A stretch of DNA of 64,000 nt from Microbacterium enclense (GCA_038182865.1 CP116226.1:4203485-4267484), one strand, 5' to 3'; positions 40,328-49,242 are shown, counted from the first letter of the stretch. Numbers and translations are program-made. The notes: a model not told the origin generated them from the letters alone.

Positions 40328-40959
40328 GCGACGTCGTCTCGATCGAGGATCTCGTGGCCTGGATCCGCGCGTTCCAGCGAGCCGTTCAGCAGCACAAGGA
40401 CGAGCTGACCCGCCTGGACTCCGAGATCGGCGACGCCGACCACGGGTCCAACATGGCGCGCGGGCTCGACGCGGTCGTGGCGAAACTGGACCCCGCCCCG
40501 GCGACTGCGCCCGAGGTGTTCAAGACCGTCGGCATGACCCTCGTCTCGTCCGTGGGCGGTGCCAGCGGTCCGCTCTACGGCACGCTCTTCCTGCGGATGG
40601 GTCCGCCGCTGGCGGACGCAGACGTGGATGCCGCCACACTCGGCGCCGCCCTGCGCGCCGGGGTCGAGGGGGTCGTCGCCCGCGGCAAGGCCGAACTCGG
40701 AGACAAGACGATGATCGACGCCCTGTTCCCCGCGGTCGACGCGTGGGACGCGGCGGTCGCCGACGGGGCGGGACCGGCGGAAGCCGCCCGCGCTGCCGCC
40801 ACTGCTGCGGCCCGCGGGCGCGACGCCACCGAGCCCCTCGTCGCGCGCAAGGGGCGCGCGAGTTACCTGGGCGAGCGCAGCGCCGGACATGTGGACCCGG
40901 GCGCGAGTTCGGCGGCTCTCCTCATCGACGCTCTCCGCGACACGCTGGCGCGAGCGTGA
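40324..40959 (+). CDS. dhaL: Dihydroxyacetone kinase subunit DhaL (ADP-binding)
   Basis: Holds ADP/Mg2+ as a cofactor and transfers phosphate from DhaM to the substrate on DhaK. The Mg-ADP aspartates lie in DSEIGDADHGSNM (about 31-43), with GASGPLYGTLF further on. 211 residues, the normal length. Four-base overlaps with dhaK and dhaM indicate tight co-translation, in keeping with a stoichiometric complex. Confidence 0.95.
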   Translation: MSDVVSIEDLVAWIRAFQRAVQQHKDELTRLDSEIGDADHGSNMARGLDAVVAKLDPAPATAPEVFKTVGMTLVSSVGGASGPLYGTLFLRMGPPLADADVDAATLGAALRAGVEGVVARGKAELGDKTMIDALFPAVDAWDAAVADGAGPAEAARAAATAAARGRDATEPLVARKGRASYLGERSAGHVDPGASSAALLIDALRDTLARA

Positions 40960-41684
40960 TCGGCCTCGTCGCGGTCTCGCACAGCCGGGCGCTGGCCGAC
41001 GCCGCCGTCGAGCTCGCGTTGCAGATGGGAGGCGATCGACCGCCGACCGTCCGAGTGGCCGCCGGTGGTCCGGACGGGGATCTCGGAACGGATGCCATCG
41101 CGATCGCGACGGCCATCGACGAGGCGGACAGCGGGGACGGTGTGCTCGTCCTCATGGATGTGGGCTCCGCGATCCTCAGCGCGGAGACGGCGCAGGAGTT
41201 CGTCACGGCCCCCGACCGCGTCCGCCTGAGCTCCGCGCCCTTCGTGGAGGGGCTCGTGGCGGCGGTGGTCACGGCGGCGGGCGGTGCCGACCTCGACACC
41301 GTCGCGACCGAGTGCGCCGCCGCCGGAGAGGCGAAGAGGCAGCAGCTGGGTGACGCACCCGTGTCCGCCGCCGAGGGAGTCGCGGCATCCACGAGCACGC
41401 CCGACGATGCGTCGTCGTTCGAGGCCGTCATCACCAACCCGTCGGGTCTGCACGCGCGTCCCGCCGCCACGTTCGTGAAGACCGCATCCCGCTACGACGC
41501 CGACGTGCGCATCACCGACCTCGAGGCCGCGTCCGAGGCCGTCTCGGGACGCAGCCTTCTGGCGCTCATGGCGCTGGGCGTGCGTCAGGGTTCGCGCGTG
41601 CGCATCAGCGCGACGGGCCCCCAGGCGCAGGCGGCTCTGACCGAGCTGCGCGCCCTGATCCAGGACGGCTTCGGCGAGCGCTGA
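40956..41684 (+). CDS. dhaM: PTS-dependent phosphoryl carrier DhaM (EIIA-HPr)
   Basis: Passes phosphate from the PTS to DhaL-bound ADP. Residues 1-130 form the EIIA-mannose-like domain with His9 in AVSHSRALAD; residues about 155-240 form an HPr domain with its active His in NPSGLHARPAAT. There is no EI-like third domain, as in the E. coli protein, so general EI/HPr must be encoded elsewhere. The two domains are joined by an Ala/Ser/Thr-rich linker. GTG 40956 overlaps the dhaL stop (GTGA). Confidence 0.94.
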   Translation: MIGLVAVSHSRALADAAVELALQMGGDRPPTVRVAAGGPDGDLGTDAIAIATAIDEADSGDGVLVLMDVGSAILSAETAQEFVTAPDRVRLSSAPFVEGLVAAVVTAAGGADLDTVATECAAAGEAKRQQLGDAPVSAAEGVAASTSTPDDASSFEAVITNPSGLHARPAATFVKTASRYDADVRITDLEAASEAVSGRSLLALMALGVRQGSRVRISATGPQAQAALTELRALIQDGFGER

Positions 41685-41690
41685 CGACCC

Positions 41691-42656
41691 TCAGCGCGTG
41701 ACGCTCAGCAGGCGGCGCGCCAGCGCCTCCTCGACGACGAGCTCGGTCACCAGTCCCGCGGCGAGCGCGCCACGCAGCGCGTCGAGCTTCGACAGACTCG
41801 ACACGACGCAGAACCGCCGCGGGATGCGGCGGACCGTGTCGAGGTCGGGCCCGCTGGAGCGGGCGTTCAGCTCGGGGATGTCGCTCGAGCCGTCCACGCG
41901 GTAGAAGACCGTCGCGCAGTCCCCCACCACGCCCTCGCGGTCGATGACCGCCCGGTCGCGTTCGTCGAAGTAGTCGCTGCTGTACACGTGAGACGGCACG
42001 TCGGCCTGGGGCGAGCCCAGACCGAACACGAACAGCCCCACACGCTCCTGGATCTCCAGGACCGAGCGCACCGACCGCTCGCGCCACATCGCGCGCTTGG
42101 TCTGCGGGTCGTCGAACAGCGCCGGCACCGGGAATTGGTGCACCGACGACGACCACGCCGTGCCGAAGCGCGACAGGATCTCCCCCGCGTACGGGATGCC
42201 GCTGGTGCGGACGTTGGCAGCACCGTTCATCTGCACGATGTGGGTGTCGTGAACGTCCTTCGCGGGGACGTGACGAGCGATGGCGGAGAGGGTCGATCCC
42301 CACGCGATGCCGACGGTCATCGACGACTCGACCCGTTCCGTCAGGATGCGCGCCGCGGTCAGCGCTGTCCGCTCCAGGCGCTCCGCCTCGGTCGTTCGCG
42401 CGGGGGTGGGCACGACGTGCGCGGCGATCCCGAAGCGATCCGCGATCCGTTGCGCCATCTGCCCACGGGCGTCGTCGGGCGGACTGATGGAGATGGTCAC
42501 CAGTCCCACGTCGCGCGCGTGCTGGAGGAGTCGGGAGACGGAGGAGCGCGACACACGCATCTCGTGTGCGATGGCATCCATCGTCAGATCCTGCATGTAG
42601 TACAGCTGCGCGGCACGGAGGGCGTCCCGCCCTCGCGCCTCTGCCTGGGTCACCAT
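41691..42656 (-). CDS. SorC/DeoR-type sugar-binding transcriptional regulator
   Basis: A 321-residue regulator with an N-terminal helix-turn-helix (LTMDAIAHEMRVSRSSVSRLL) and a C-terminal sugar-phosphate-binding domain of the SorC family (GIAWGSTLS near 120, GLGSPQAD near 220). It is divergent from glpD, convergent with dhaM, and the only regulator at the locus, so it probably senses a triose or glycerol derivative and controls glpD and perhaps itself. The start at ATG 42656 has GGAGG five bases before it; a GTG further upstream is less likely. Confidence 0.87.
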   Translation of the reverse strand: MVTQAEARGRDALRAAQLYYMQDLTMDAIAHEMRVSRSSVSRLLQHARDVGLVTISISPPDDARGQMAQRIADRFGIAAHVVPTPARTTEAERLERTALTAARILTERVESSMTVGIAWGSTLSAIARHVPAKDVHDTHIVQMNGAANVRTSGIPYAGEILSRFGTAWSSSVHQFPVPALFDDPQTKRAMWRERSVRSVLEIQERVGLFVFGLGSPQADVPSHVYSSDYFDERDRAVIDREGVVGDCATVFYRVDGSSDIPELNARSSGPDLDTVRRIPRRFCVVSSLSKLDALRGALAAGLVTELVVEEALARRLLSVTR

Positions 42657-42679
42657 GGGCCCTCCCGTCCGCTCACCAT

Positions 42680-42718
42680 TCTGCACGTTTTTTCAAGGGG
42701 CTTGCAACAACGTGCAGA
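42680..42718. promoter_or_regulatory. Operator palindrome between regulator and glpD
   Basis: Ten-base arms TCTGCACGTT (42680-42689) and AACGTGCAGA (42709-42718), with 19 bases between, lie midway between the SorC-type regulator and glpD. The arms' centres are 29 bases apart, nearly three helical turns, a spacing that suits a tetrameric SorC-family repressor. The spacer is locally A/T-rich and carries a -35-like TTGCAA (42702-42707). Confidence 0.7.
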
Positions 42719-42764
42719 GGAGCGCAGTCTGTGGGCGTACCAACTACGAAAGGTCGCAGTCGAC

Positions 42765-44483
42765 ATGTCGTCCCCCGCAACTTCGCTCCGCGCCGATGTG
42801 CAGGCGCTCCGTGACGCCGAAGACCTCGACGTCCTCATCATCGGCGGGGGCATCAACGGCCTCGCCACCCTTCGCGACCTCGCCCTGCAGGGGGTGAAGG
42901 TCGCCCTCGTCGAACGCGGAGACTTCGTCTCCGGCGCATCCTCGGCGTCGAGCCACATGGTCCACGGCGGCATCCGCTACCTCGAGAACGGCGAGTTCCG
43001 CCTCGTCAAGGAGGCGGTGACCGAGCGCAACGACCTCCTCAAGACCGCTCCGCACTTCGTCAAGCCGCTCGAGACGACCATCCCGATCTACAAGACGTTC
43101 TCCGGAATCCTCTCGGCTCCGTTCCGTCTACTGGTGACCCATGGCCGCGGCAAGCCCAACGAGCGCGGCGCTCTGCTGATCAAGGTCGGCCTCATCATGT
43201 ACGACACCTTCTCGCGCGACGGCGGCTCGGTCCCGCGCCACAAGTTCCTCGGCAAGAAGAAGTCGCTGGCGGAGCTGCCCAAGCTCAACCCCGACCTGGC
43301 CTACACCGCCACCTACTTCGACGCATCGATGCACGACCCCGAGCGCATCGCGCTCGATGTGCTGCACGACGGCATCGTCGCCGGCGCCGGTCGCACGCAG
43401 GCGGTCAACTACGTCTCGGCCGTCGGTGCCGACGAGAACGGCGTGCGGGTGCGCGACGAGATCTCGGGCGAGGAGTTCTCGGTCACGGCGAAGGTCATCC
43501 TGAACACCGCCGGCCCCTGGACCGACCTCGCGAACTCCGCGATGGGGCTTTCGACCCAGTTCATGGGCGGCACCAAGGGCTCGCACATCGTGCTCGACAA
43601 CCCCGAGCTGCTCGCCGCGACCGGCGGTCGCGAGATCTTCTTCGAGCACTCCGACGGCCGCATCGTGCTGATCTACCCGCTCAAGGACCGCGTCCTGGTC
43701 GGCACGACCGACATCGACGCCGACCCGGCCAAGCCCGTCGTGTGCACCGACGACGAGATCGAGTACTTCTTCGACCTCATCGGCCACGTCTTCCCGAGCA
43801 TCGGTGTCGACCGGTCGCAGATCGTGTACACGTTCTCCGGCATCCGTCCTCTCCCCCGTCACGACGACACCGCCCCCGGTTTCGTCTCGCGCGACTACCG
43901 CATCGTCGACGACGAGATCGCGGGTGTGCCCGCGATGAGCCTCGTCGGCGGGAAGTGGACCACGTTCCGCGCCCTGTCCGAGCACCTGAGCATGAAGACG
44001 CTGCAGAAGCTGCGCCGCCCGCACCGCGTCAGCACGCAGGGTCTGCCCATCGGCGGCGGGGCCGGTTTCCCCACCACCCCGGAGGCGCGGCGCCGCTGGG
44101 TGGCCGCACGCACGAATGCTCATTCCCGCGAGCTCGTGAATGCCCTCCTCAACCGCTACGGCACGCGTGCCGACGTCATCCTCGATGCCCTCCCCGCCGA
44201 GCCCACGCCGATCGAGTCCGCTCCCGGCTACTACGTCGAAGAACTCGAGTGGATCGCGCGCAACGAGCAGGTCGTGCACCTGATCGACGTGCTGCTGCGC
44301 CGTACGCACCTCGCCTTCGTCGGCGGGATGACCGAGCGCACGCTGCACGATGTGGCGGAGGCCATCGCCGGCCCCCTCGGCTGGGATTCCGAGCGGGTGG
44401 ACGCCGAGGTGGCGCGCACCCGCGAGATCCTGCTGACCGCTCACCGCGTCGATCTGGCCGAAGCCGGGGTCGCGCGAATCTGA
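42765..44483 (+). CDS. glpD: Glycerol-3-phosphate dehydrogenase (FAD, aerobic type)
   Basis: Oxidises glycerol-3-phosphate to DHAP, passing electrons to the quinone pool at the membrane. The FAD-binding LIIGGGINGLATLRDLALQG starts at residue 24; SSASSHMVHGGIRYLENGEF is the GlpD signature; GGKWTTFR lies further on, and a C-terminal DAO_C domain follows from about 440. 572 residues, the expected length. AAAGG lies about 13 bases before ATG 42765. It starts the rightward glycerol genes. Confidence 0.95.
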   Translation: MSSPATSLRADVQALRDAEDLDVLIIGGGINGLATLRDLALQGVKVALVERGDFVSGASSASSHMVHGGIRYLENGEFRLVKEAVTERNDLLKTAPHFVKPLETTIPIYKTFSGILSAPFRLLVTHGRGKPNERGALLIKVGLIMYDTFSRDGGSVPRHKFLGKKKSLAELPKLNPDLAYTATYFDASMHDPERIALDVLHDGIVAGAGRTQAVNYVSAVGADENGVRVRDEISGEEFSVTAKVILNTAGPWTDLANSAMGLSTQFMGGTKGSHIVLDNPELLAATGGREIFFEHSDGRIVLIYPLKDRVLVGTTDIDADPAKPVVCTDDEIEYFFDLIGHVFPSIGVDRSQIVYTFSGIRPLPRHDDTAPGFVSRDYRIVDDEIAGVPAMSLVGGKWTTFRALSEHLSMKTLQKLRRPHRVSTQGLPIGGGAGFPTTPEARRRWVAARTNAHSRELVNALLNRYGTRADVILDALPAEPTPIESAPGYYVEELEWIARNEQVVHLIDVLLRRTHLAFVGGMTERTLHDVAEAIAGPLGWDSERVDAEVARTREILLTAHRVDLAEAGVARI

Positions 44484-44490
44484 GAGAACG

Positions 44491-44522
44491 TGCGGGCGCG
44501 TCACCTGTTGCGCGCCCGCACG
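44491..44522 (+). terminator. Terminator hairpin after glpD
   Basis: GTGCGGGCGCG (44491-44501) pairs perfectly with CGCGCCCGCAC (44512-44522), with a ten-base loop, eight bases beyond the glpD stop. No T-tract. The -35 of the glpF promoter overlaps its loop and right arm. Confidence 0.65.
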
Positions 44523-44536
44523 GCGGTCATAGGTTC
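44509..44536 (+). promoter_or_regulatory. Promoter of glpF-glpK
   Basis: -35 TTGCGC (44509-44514), 16-base spacer, -10 TAGGTT (44531-44536). It gives a leader of about 65 bases with AAAGG before the glpF ATG. Because the -35 lies in the glpD terminator, strong glpD transcription could interfere with it. Confidence 0.55.
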
Positions 44537-44606
44537 GGATCACTGAGCCGCACACAGACGTCCATGCCGAAGATGGCGGGGCGACAACAGAAAGGTCGAT
44601 GACGAC

Positions 44607-45362
44607 ATGCAAGAAGTCAATCTGGGGCTGTACTTCCTCTCGGAGGTGGTCGGCACCGCGATGCTCATCCTGCTGGGCTGCGGCGTGGTCGCCAACGTGG
44701 CCCTGGCCAAGACCAAGGGCAACGCCGGTGGCACCCTGATGGTCAACTGGGGTTGGGGTCTGGCGGTCTTCGCCGGTGTGATCGTCTCCGCGTACTCCGG
44801 TGCCCAGCTGAACCCGGCGGTGTCGATCGGCCTCCTGGTGCATGGCGACATCTCGATCGCCCAGTTCTTCGTCGCCATCGCGGCGCAGATGATCGGTGCC
44901 ATCATCGGTGCCATCCTCACGTGGGCGTCCTACAAGCAGCACTTCGACGACGAGCCCGACCCCGCCAACAAGCTCGGCGTGTTCTCGACGGGACCGGCGA
45001 TCCGCTCCTACGGCTTCAACTTCGTCACCGAGGTCATCGCGACCTTCGTCCTCGTGTTCGTCATCTTCGGATTCCGTGACTACGGCGTGGCCAGCATCGG
45101 CGTCCCCGGCGGGATCGGCGGTCTCGCGGCCGTCCCCGTCGCCCTTCTCGTGGTCGGCATCGGTGCCTCCCTGGGTGGCCCGACCGGCTATGCGATCAAC
45201 CCCGCGCGTGACCTCGGCCCGCGCATCGCCCACGCGATCCTCCCCATCAAGGGCAAGGGCTCCAGCGACTGGAGCTACGCCTGGGTGCCCGTCGCCGGCC
45301 CCCTCGTCGGCGGTCTGCTCGCGGGCCTGCTGGCCCCCGTGCTCCTGAGCCTCGGCAAGTAA
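44607..45362 (+). CDS. glpF: Glycerol facilitator GlpF (MIP family)
   Basis: Aquaglyceroporin channel that lets glycerol diffuse in. Six helices and the two half-helix pore motifs are visible, NPAVSIG (about residue 70) and NPARDLGPR (about 200); the Asp after the second NPA-R, plus an extended last loop, favours glycerol over water. 251 residues, usual length. Linked to glpK downstream by 105 bases with no terminator, so the two are probably co-transcribed. Confidence 0.93.
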   Translation: MQEVNLGLYFLSEVVGTAMLILLGCGVVANVALAKTKGNAGGTLMVNWGWGLAVFAGVIVSAYSGAQLNPAVSIGLLVHGDISIAQFFVAIAAQMIGAIIGAILTWASYKQHFDDEPDPANKLGVFSTGPAIRSYGFNFVTEVIATFVLVFVIFGFRDYGVASIGVPGGIGGLAAVPVALLVVGIGASLGGPTGYAINPARDLGPRIAHAILPIKGKGSSDWSYAWVPVAGPLVGGLLAGLLAPVLLSLGK

Positions 45363-45467
45363 CACCTCCGCGGGGGCGTCACGCCCGACAGCCACGCCCG
45401 ACGGCGCAGCGTCCCCGCTTCCCGCTTCACCTCTTCCACACACCGAACAAGACAAAGGAGTCCTTCC

Positions 45468-46979
45468 ATGGCCGACTACGTCCTCGCCATCGACCAGGGC
45501 ACGACCTCGACCCGCGCGATGATCTTCGACAAGTCCGGAGGCGTCGTCGCCGTCGGACAGAAGGAGCACGAGCAGATCTTCCCGCGTGCCGGGTGGGTCG
45601 AACACGATCCTCTCGAGATCTGGCGCAACACCCAGGAGGTGATCGGCCTCGCCCTCAGCCGCGCCGACGTCACCCGCCACGACATCGCCGCGGTCGGTAT
45701 CACCAACCAGCGCGAGACCGCCGTCGTGTGGGACAAGAACACCGGGAAGCCCGTGTACAACGCCATCGTCTGGCAGGACACGCGTACCCAGTCGATCGTC
45801 GACCGCCTCGCCGACGGCGACACCGAGCGCTACAAGAGCGTCGTCGGCCTGCCCCTGGCGACGTACTTCTCGGGAACGAAGATCGTCTGGATCCTGGAGA
45901 ACGTCGAGGGGGCGCGCGAGAAGGCCGAGGCCGGCGACCTCATCTTCGGCACCACCGACACCTGGGTGCTGTGGAACCTCACCGGCGGCATCGACGGCGG
46001 CGTCCACGCCACCGACGTCACCAACGCCAGCCGCACCCTGTTCATGGACCTCGAGACCCTCGAATGGCGCGACGACATCCTCGCGGACTTCGGTGTGCCG
46101 CGGTCGATGATGCCCGAGATCCGCTCCTCCTCCGAGGTCTACGGCACCGTCGAGTCGTCGTCGCTGCTGCGCGAGACCCCGGTCGCCGGCATCCTGGGCG
46201 ACCAGCAGGCCGCGACCTTCGGGCAGGCGGCCTTCGACCCGGGCGAGAGCAAGAACACCTACGGCACGGGCAACTTCCTCATCTTCCAGACGGGCGAGGA
46301 GATCGTCCACTCGAAGAACGGTCTGCTCACGACCCTCGGCTACAAGCTCGGTGACCAGCCCGCCCGCTATGCGCTCGAGGGCTCGATCGCCGTGACCGGC
46401 TCGCTCATCCAGTGGCTGCGCGATCAGCTCGGCATCATCTCCTCGGCCCCCGAGGTGGAGACCCTGGCGAGCTCGGTCGACGACAACGGTGGCGTGTACT
46501 TCGTGCCGGCGTTCTCCGGCCTGTTCGCGCCCTACTGGCGTCCCGACGCCCGCGGCGCGATCGTCGGCATGACCCGGTACGTCAACAAGGGACACATCGC
46601 CCGCGCTGCTCTCGAGGCGACCGCCTTCCAGACGCGCGAGGTGCTCGATGCGGTCAACGCCGACTCCGGTGTCGACCTGACCGAGCTCAAGGTCGACGGT
46701 GGTATGACGGCGAACGACGCTCTCATGCAGTTCCAGGCGGACATCCTCGGCGTGCCCGTGGTGCGACCCGTGGTCGCCGAGACCACCGCCCTCGGCGCGG
46801 CATACGCCGCCGGCCTGGCGGTGGGCTTCTGGGACAACCTCGACGACCTCCGCGCCAACTGGCAGGAAGACAAGCGCTGGGAGCCCGACATGGACTCCGC
46901 CGAGCGCGACCGCGAGCTGCGCCTGTGGAAGAAGGCCGTCACCAAATCGATGGACTGGGTCGACGACGACGTGCGCTGA
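45468..46979 (+). CDS. glpK: Glycerol kinase
   Basis: ATP-dependent kinase trapping glycerol as glycerol-3-phosphate. FGGY-family motifs are clear: DQGTTSTRAMIFD near the N-terminus, GITNQRET and the substrate loop WQDTRT, then YWRPDARGAIVGMTR, and DGGMTANDALMQFQAD. 503 residues, standard. AAGGAG lies seven bases before the ATG. No His of the enterococcal PTS phosphorylation site is checked here, so PTS control is left open. Confidence 0.96.
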   Translation: MADYVLAIDQGTTSTRAMIFDKSGGVVAVGQKEHEQIFPRAGWVEHDPLEIWRNTQEVIGLALSRADVTRHDIAAVGITNQRETAVVWDKNTGKPVYNAIVWQDTRTQSIVDRLADGDTERYKSVVGLPLATYFSGTKIVWILENVEGAREKAEAGDLIFGTTDTWVLWNLTGGIDGGVHATDVTNASRTLFMDLETLEWRDDILADFGVPRSMMPEIRSSSEVYGTVESSSLLRETPVAGILGDQQAATFGQAAFDPGESKNTYGTGNFLIFQTGEEIVHSKNGLLTTLGYKLGDQPARYALEGSIAVTGSLIQWLRDQLGIISSAPEVETLASSVDDNGGVYFVPAFSGLFAPYWRPDARGAIVGMTRYVNKGHIARAALEATAFQTREVLDAVNADSGVDLTELKVDGGMTANDALMQFQADILGVPVVRPVVAETTALGAAYAAGLAVGFWDNLDDLRANWQEDKRWEPDMDSAERDRELRLWKKAVTKSMDWVDDDVR

Positions 46980-46993
46980 GCGCTCGCTTCACA

Positions 46994-47026
46994 GGAACCC
47001 CGTCGGCCTCGTGCCGGCGGGGTTCC
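46994..47026 (+). terminator. Terminator of glpK
   Basis: GGAACCCCG (46994-47002) pairs with CGGGGTTCC (47018-47026), extended by an inner CGGC/GCCG pair around a CTCGT loop, 15 bases after the stop. Confidence 0.75.
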
Positions 47027-47117
47027 GTCGTTGCGGCCTCCCCTCACGACCCCACCCGTCGACAGGACAGGTCACGGGTGTCGGCGGCCCGATCTCCGGA
47101 ACCCGGATGCCACGCCG

Positions 47118-47597
47118 TCAGCGCCGCGGCTTGGGGTACGCCGCGCGAACGGCGTCGGACTGCAGGTAGTCGGAGACGCCGATGAGGAGGATCGCGAAGA
47201 GGATCTGCTCCGTCACCACCCAGAAGGGGTACAGACCGGGAATGGCCGCGAGGACGAGCGCCACGACGGGGAAGATGCGACTGAACAGCTGCAGCCGACG
47301 GAACGCCCAGAACCACCCGGTCCGCGCACGCCACAGGAAGTAGAACAGCGTCGTCGTGATCGCGAGAACCACGAGGCACCGCATCCACACGGCGAAGCCG
47401 ACGTCGTCGCCGTTGATCGTCATCACCGACGCGACGGCGACCGTGGCGATGCCGAGCACGAAGCCGAGGGCGAGCAGGAGCGTGATCGCGCGGAAGGCGC
47501 GACGGACCTTGGGATCGTCGGAGACGGCCACGCGATGATCGGCCTGGCGACCTCCCGCGATCCGGTCGAGGCGACGCAGGGCCGGTTCGAGCTGCAT
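47118..47597 (-). CDS. Small four-helix membrane protein, function unknown
   Basis: A 159-residue membrane protein with a basic, soluble N-terminus (about 1-35) and four hydrophobic helices from about residue 40 (AITLLLALGFVLGIATV, then WMRCLVVLAITTTLFYFLW, IFPVVALVLAAIPGLYPFW and a last short one). No motif is recognised. ATG 47597 is chosen over the longer frame because TACAGT lies exactly six bases before it. Confidence 0.72.
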   Translation of the reverse strand: MQLEPALRRLDRIAGGRQADHRVAVSDDPKVRRAFRAITLLLALGFVLGIATVAVASVMTINGDDVGFAVWMRCLVVLAITTTLFYFLWRARTGWFWAFRRLQLFSRIFPVVALVLAAIPGLYPFWVVTEQILFAILLIGVSDYLQSDAVRAAYPKPRR

Positions 47598-47609
47598 GCG
47601 CTCACTGTA
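47598..47609 (-). promoter_or_regulatory. -10 element deciding the membrane-protein start
   Basis: TACAGT (complement of 47604-47609), six bases, ATG 47597. Confidence 0.62.
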
Positions 47610-47644
47610 CGACGCCCGGCTGCACCCCCGCCGCGCGAGCGTCC

Positions 47645-48115
47645 TCAGCCGACGGTGATCTCCGGCTCGTGCCTCACCGGGAAGTTCACCGAGTTGGCGA
47701 TGAAGCACCACTCCCGCGCCTGCTTATGGGCCACGCGAGCGGCCTCGACCATCGACTCGTCGGCCACGCGCACGCGCGGGCGGAGCACGACCTCGGTGAA
47801 CGCCCCGCCGCTGTTGCCGTCCTCTTGCAGGGTGCCCGACGCATCGTCCTCGTACGCGGTGACCACGACGCCGGTGGTGACGCACGCGTGGAGGTACGAC
47901 AGGAGGTGGCACTCGCTGAGCGCCGCCAGCAGCAGTTCTTCGGGATTCCACTTCGCGGGGTCGCCTCGGAACGGCTTGTCAGCGGATGCCGCGATCGCGG
48001 GCTTGCCGTCGACCTCCACGGTCACGGCACGGTCGTAGTCGCGATAGCCGCTGGTGCCGCTTCCCCGGTCGCCGGTCCAGGTCGAGTGCAGGCGGTAGTG
48101 GTGCTCTCCGTTCAT
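47645..48115 (-). CDS. OsmC-family peroxiredoxin-like protein
   Basis: A 156-residue OsmC-fold protein. The two conserved cysteines are in LSECHLLSYL (about residue 68) and EWCFIANSVNFPV (about 137), which form the peroxidatic pair in OsmC/Ohr enzymes; the NPEELLLAALSEC helix is the family signature. It probably reduces organic hydroperoxides. A weak -10, CAGACT (complement of 48122-48127), lies six bases before ATG 48115. It is divergent from the asparaginase gene. Confidence 0.9.
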   Translation of the reverse strand: MNGEHHYRLHSTWTGDRGSGTSGYRDYDRAVTVEVDGKPAIAASADKPFRGDPAKWNPEELLLAALSECHLLSYLHACVTTGVVVTAYEDDASGTLQEDGNSGGAFTEVVLRPRVRVADESMVEAARVAHKQAREWCFIANSVNFPVRHEPEITVG

Positions 48116-48206
48116 GCTCCCAGTCTGCCTCGCTCCGACGCGTGAGGTGCGGAATCCGGCGCCCCGCGGGCACCCCGTGCCCCACGGGAAGACGCGGTCG
48201 CGGCGA

Positions 48207-48218
48207 TAGCATGGAGGG
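48207..48218 (+). promoter_or_regulatory. -10 element of the asparaginase gene
   Basis: TAGCAT at 48207-48212, six bases GGAGGG, ATG 48219. The spacer could double as a ribosome-binding site only for a longer transcript. Confidence 0.62.
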
Positions 48219-49202
48219 ATGCCCGCCACGCCCCCCGCCTCCGTCGAACTCGCCGTCGTCGAACGCAGCGGTTTCGTCGAATCCCGTCATGTCGGCGTCG
48301 CCGTCGTGCTCGCTCCGGACGGCTCGGAGAAGCTCACCCTCGGCGAAGCCTCCGCGTCCTTCCTCCCCCGCTCGAGCATGAAACCGCTGCAGGCCCTGGC
48401 GTGCCTCTCCGCGGGGGCGGATCTCGCCGACGAGCGGCTGGCGATCGCGATGGCGAGCCACTGCGGTACCGACCGCCACGCCGAGGTGGCTCGCGGCATC
48501 CTGCAATCGGCCGGCCTGACCGAGGACGACCTCGGCTGCCCTGCCGCCTGGCCCAGCGACACCGCCGCACGCGACGAACTCGTCCGCGACCACGGGTCGC
48601 CGTCGCCGCTGCGCATGAACTGCTCGGGAAAGCACGCCGCCATGCTGCTGACGTGTGTCGCCAACGGCTGGACGACGGCCGACTACCTCGACCCGCAACA
48701 CCCGCTTCAGGTGCACATCCGCGAGGTTCTCGAGCGCCTTGTCGGCGAGCGCATGACGACCACCGCGATCGACGGCTGCGGTGCCCCCGTGTACGCGATG
48801 AGCCTCGTCGGCCTCGCGCGCGCCATCCAGCGCATCGCCACCTCGTCCGAGCGCTCCCCCTTCGCGCTGCATCGCAGCGCCGGCACGCTCGTGCGCGCGG
48901 TGAAAGAACACCCGTGGACGATCGACGGGCCGGGTCGCCCCGACACTGTCGTCATCGAGCGTCTCGGTGTGTTCTCGAAAATGGGCGCCGAGGGCGTCCA
49001 GGTGATGACGGCGCCGGACGGCACCACGGTGGCCCTGAAAGTGCTCGACGGCTCCAACCGCGCGGGCCACGCCGTCGCTCTGCGCCTGCTCGAGCGCACC
49101 GGAGCCCTCACCCCTGACGCGGTCGCCGACACGCTCGCCCTGCTGCCGCTGACCATCTCCGGCGGCGGGGGCACCGTCGGCGCCATCCGCGCCACCGTCT
49201 GA
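48219..49202 (+). CDS. Asparaginase of the rhizobial type II (PF06089) family
   Basis: A 327-residue enzyme of the family that includes the R. etli inducible asparaginase, unrelated in fold to E. coli asparaginase I/II and closer to serine beta-lactamase-like folds. The Ser-X-X-Lys dyad is in RSSMKPLQAL (Ser52-Lys55), and NCSGKHAAMLL near residue 130 is the second signature, with cysteines proposed as zinc ligands (MASHCGTDRH, NCSGKH). It would hydrolyse L-asparagine to aspartate and ammonia. There is no signal peptide, so it is cytoplasmic. Confidence 0.88.
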   Translation: MPATPPASVELAVVERSGFVESRHVGVAVVLAPDGSEKLTLGEASASFLPRSSMKPLQALACLSAGADLADERLAIAMASHCGTDRHAEVARGILQSAGLTEDDLGCPAAWPSDTAARDELVRDHGSPSPLRMNCSGKHAAMLLTCVANGWTTADYLDPQHPLQVHIREVLERLVGERMTTTAIDGCGAPVYAMSLVGLARAIQRIATSSERSPFALHRSAGTLVRAVKEHPWTIDGPGRPDTVVIERLGVFSKMGAEGVQVMTAPDGTTVALKVLDGSNRAGHAVALRLLERTGALTPDAVADTLALLPLTISGGGGTVGAIRATV

Positions 49203-49242
49203 CCGGTCGCAGCGCCGTCCGAGTGACCGTCCGGCGCCGCGC

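Noticed and set aside
43128..46595. An 1155-codon open frame on the minus strand opposite glpD, glpF and glpK
   Set aside because: Same shadow effect; glpDFK carry all expected family motifs on the plus strand and this frame carries none.
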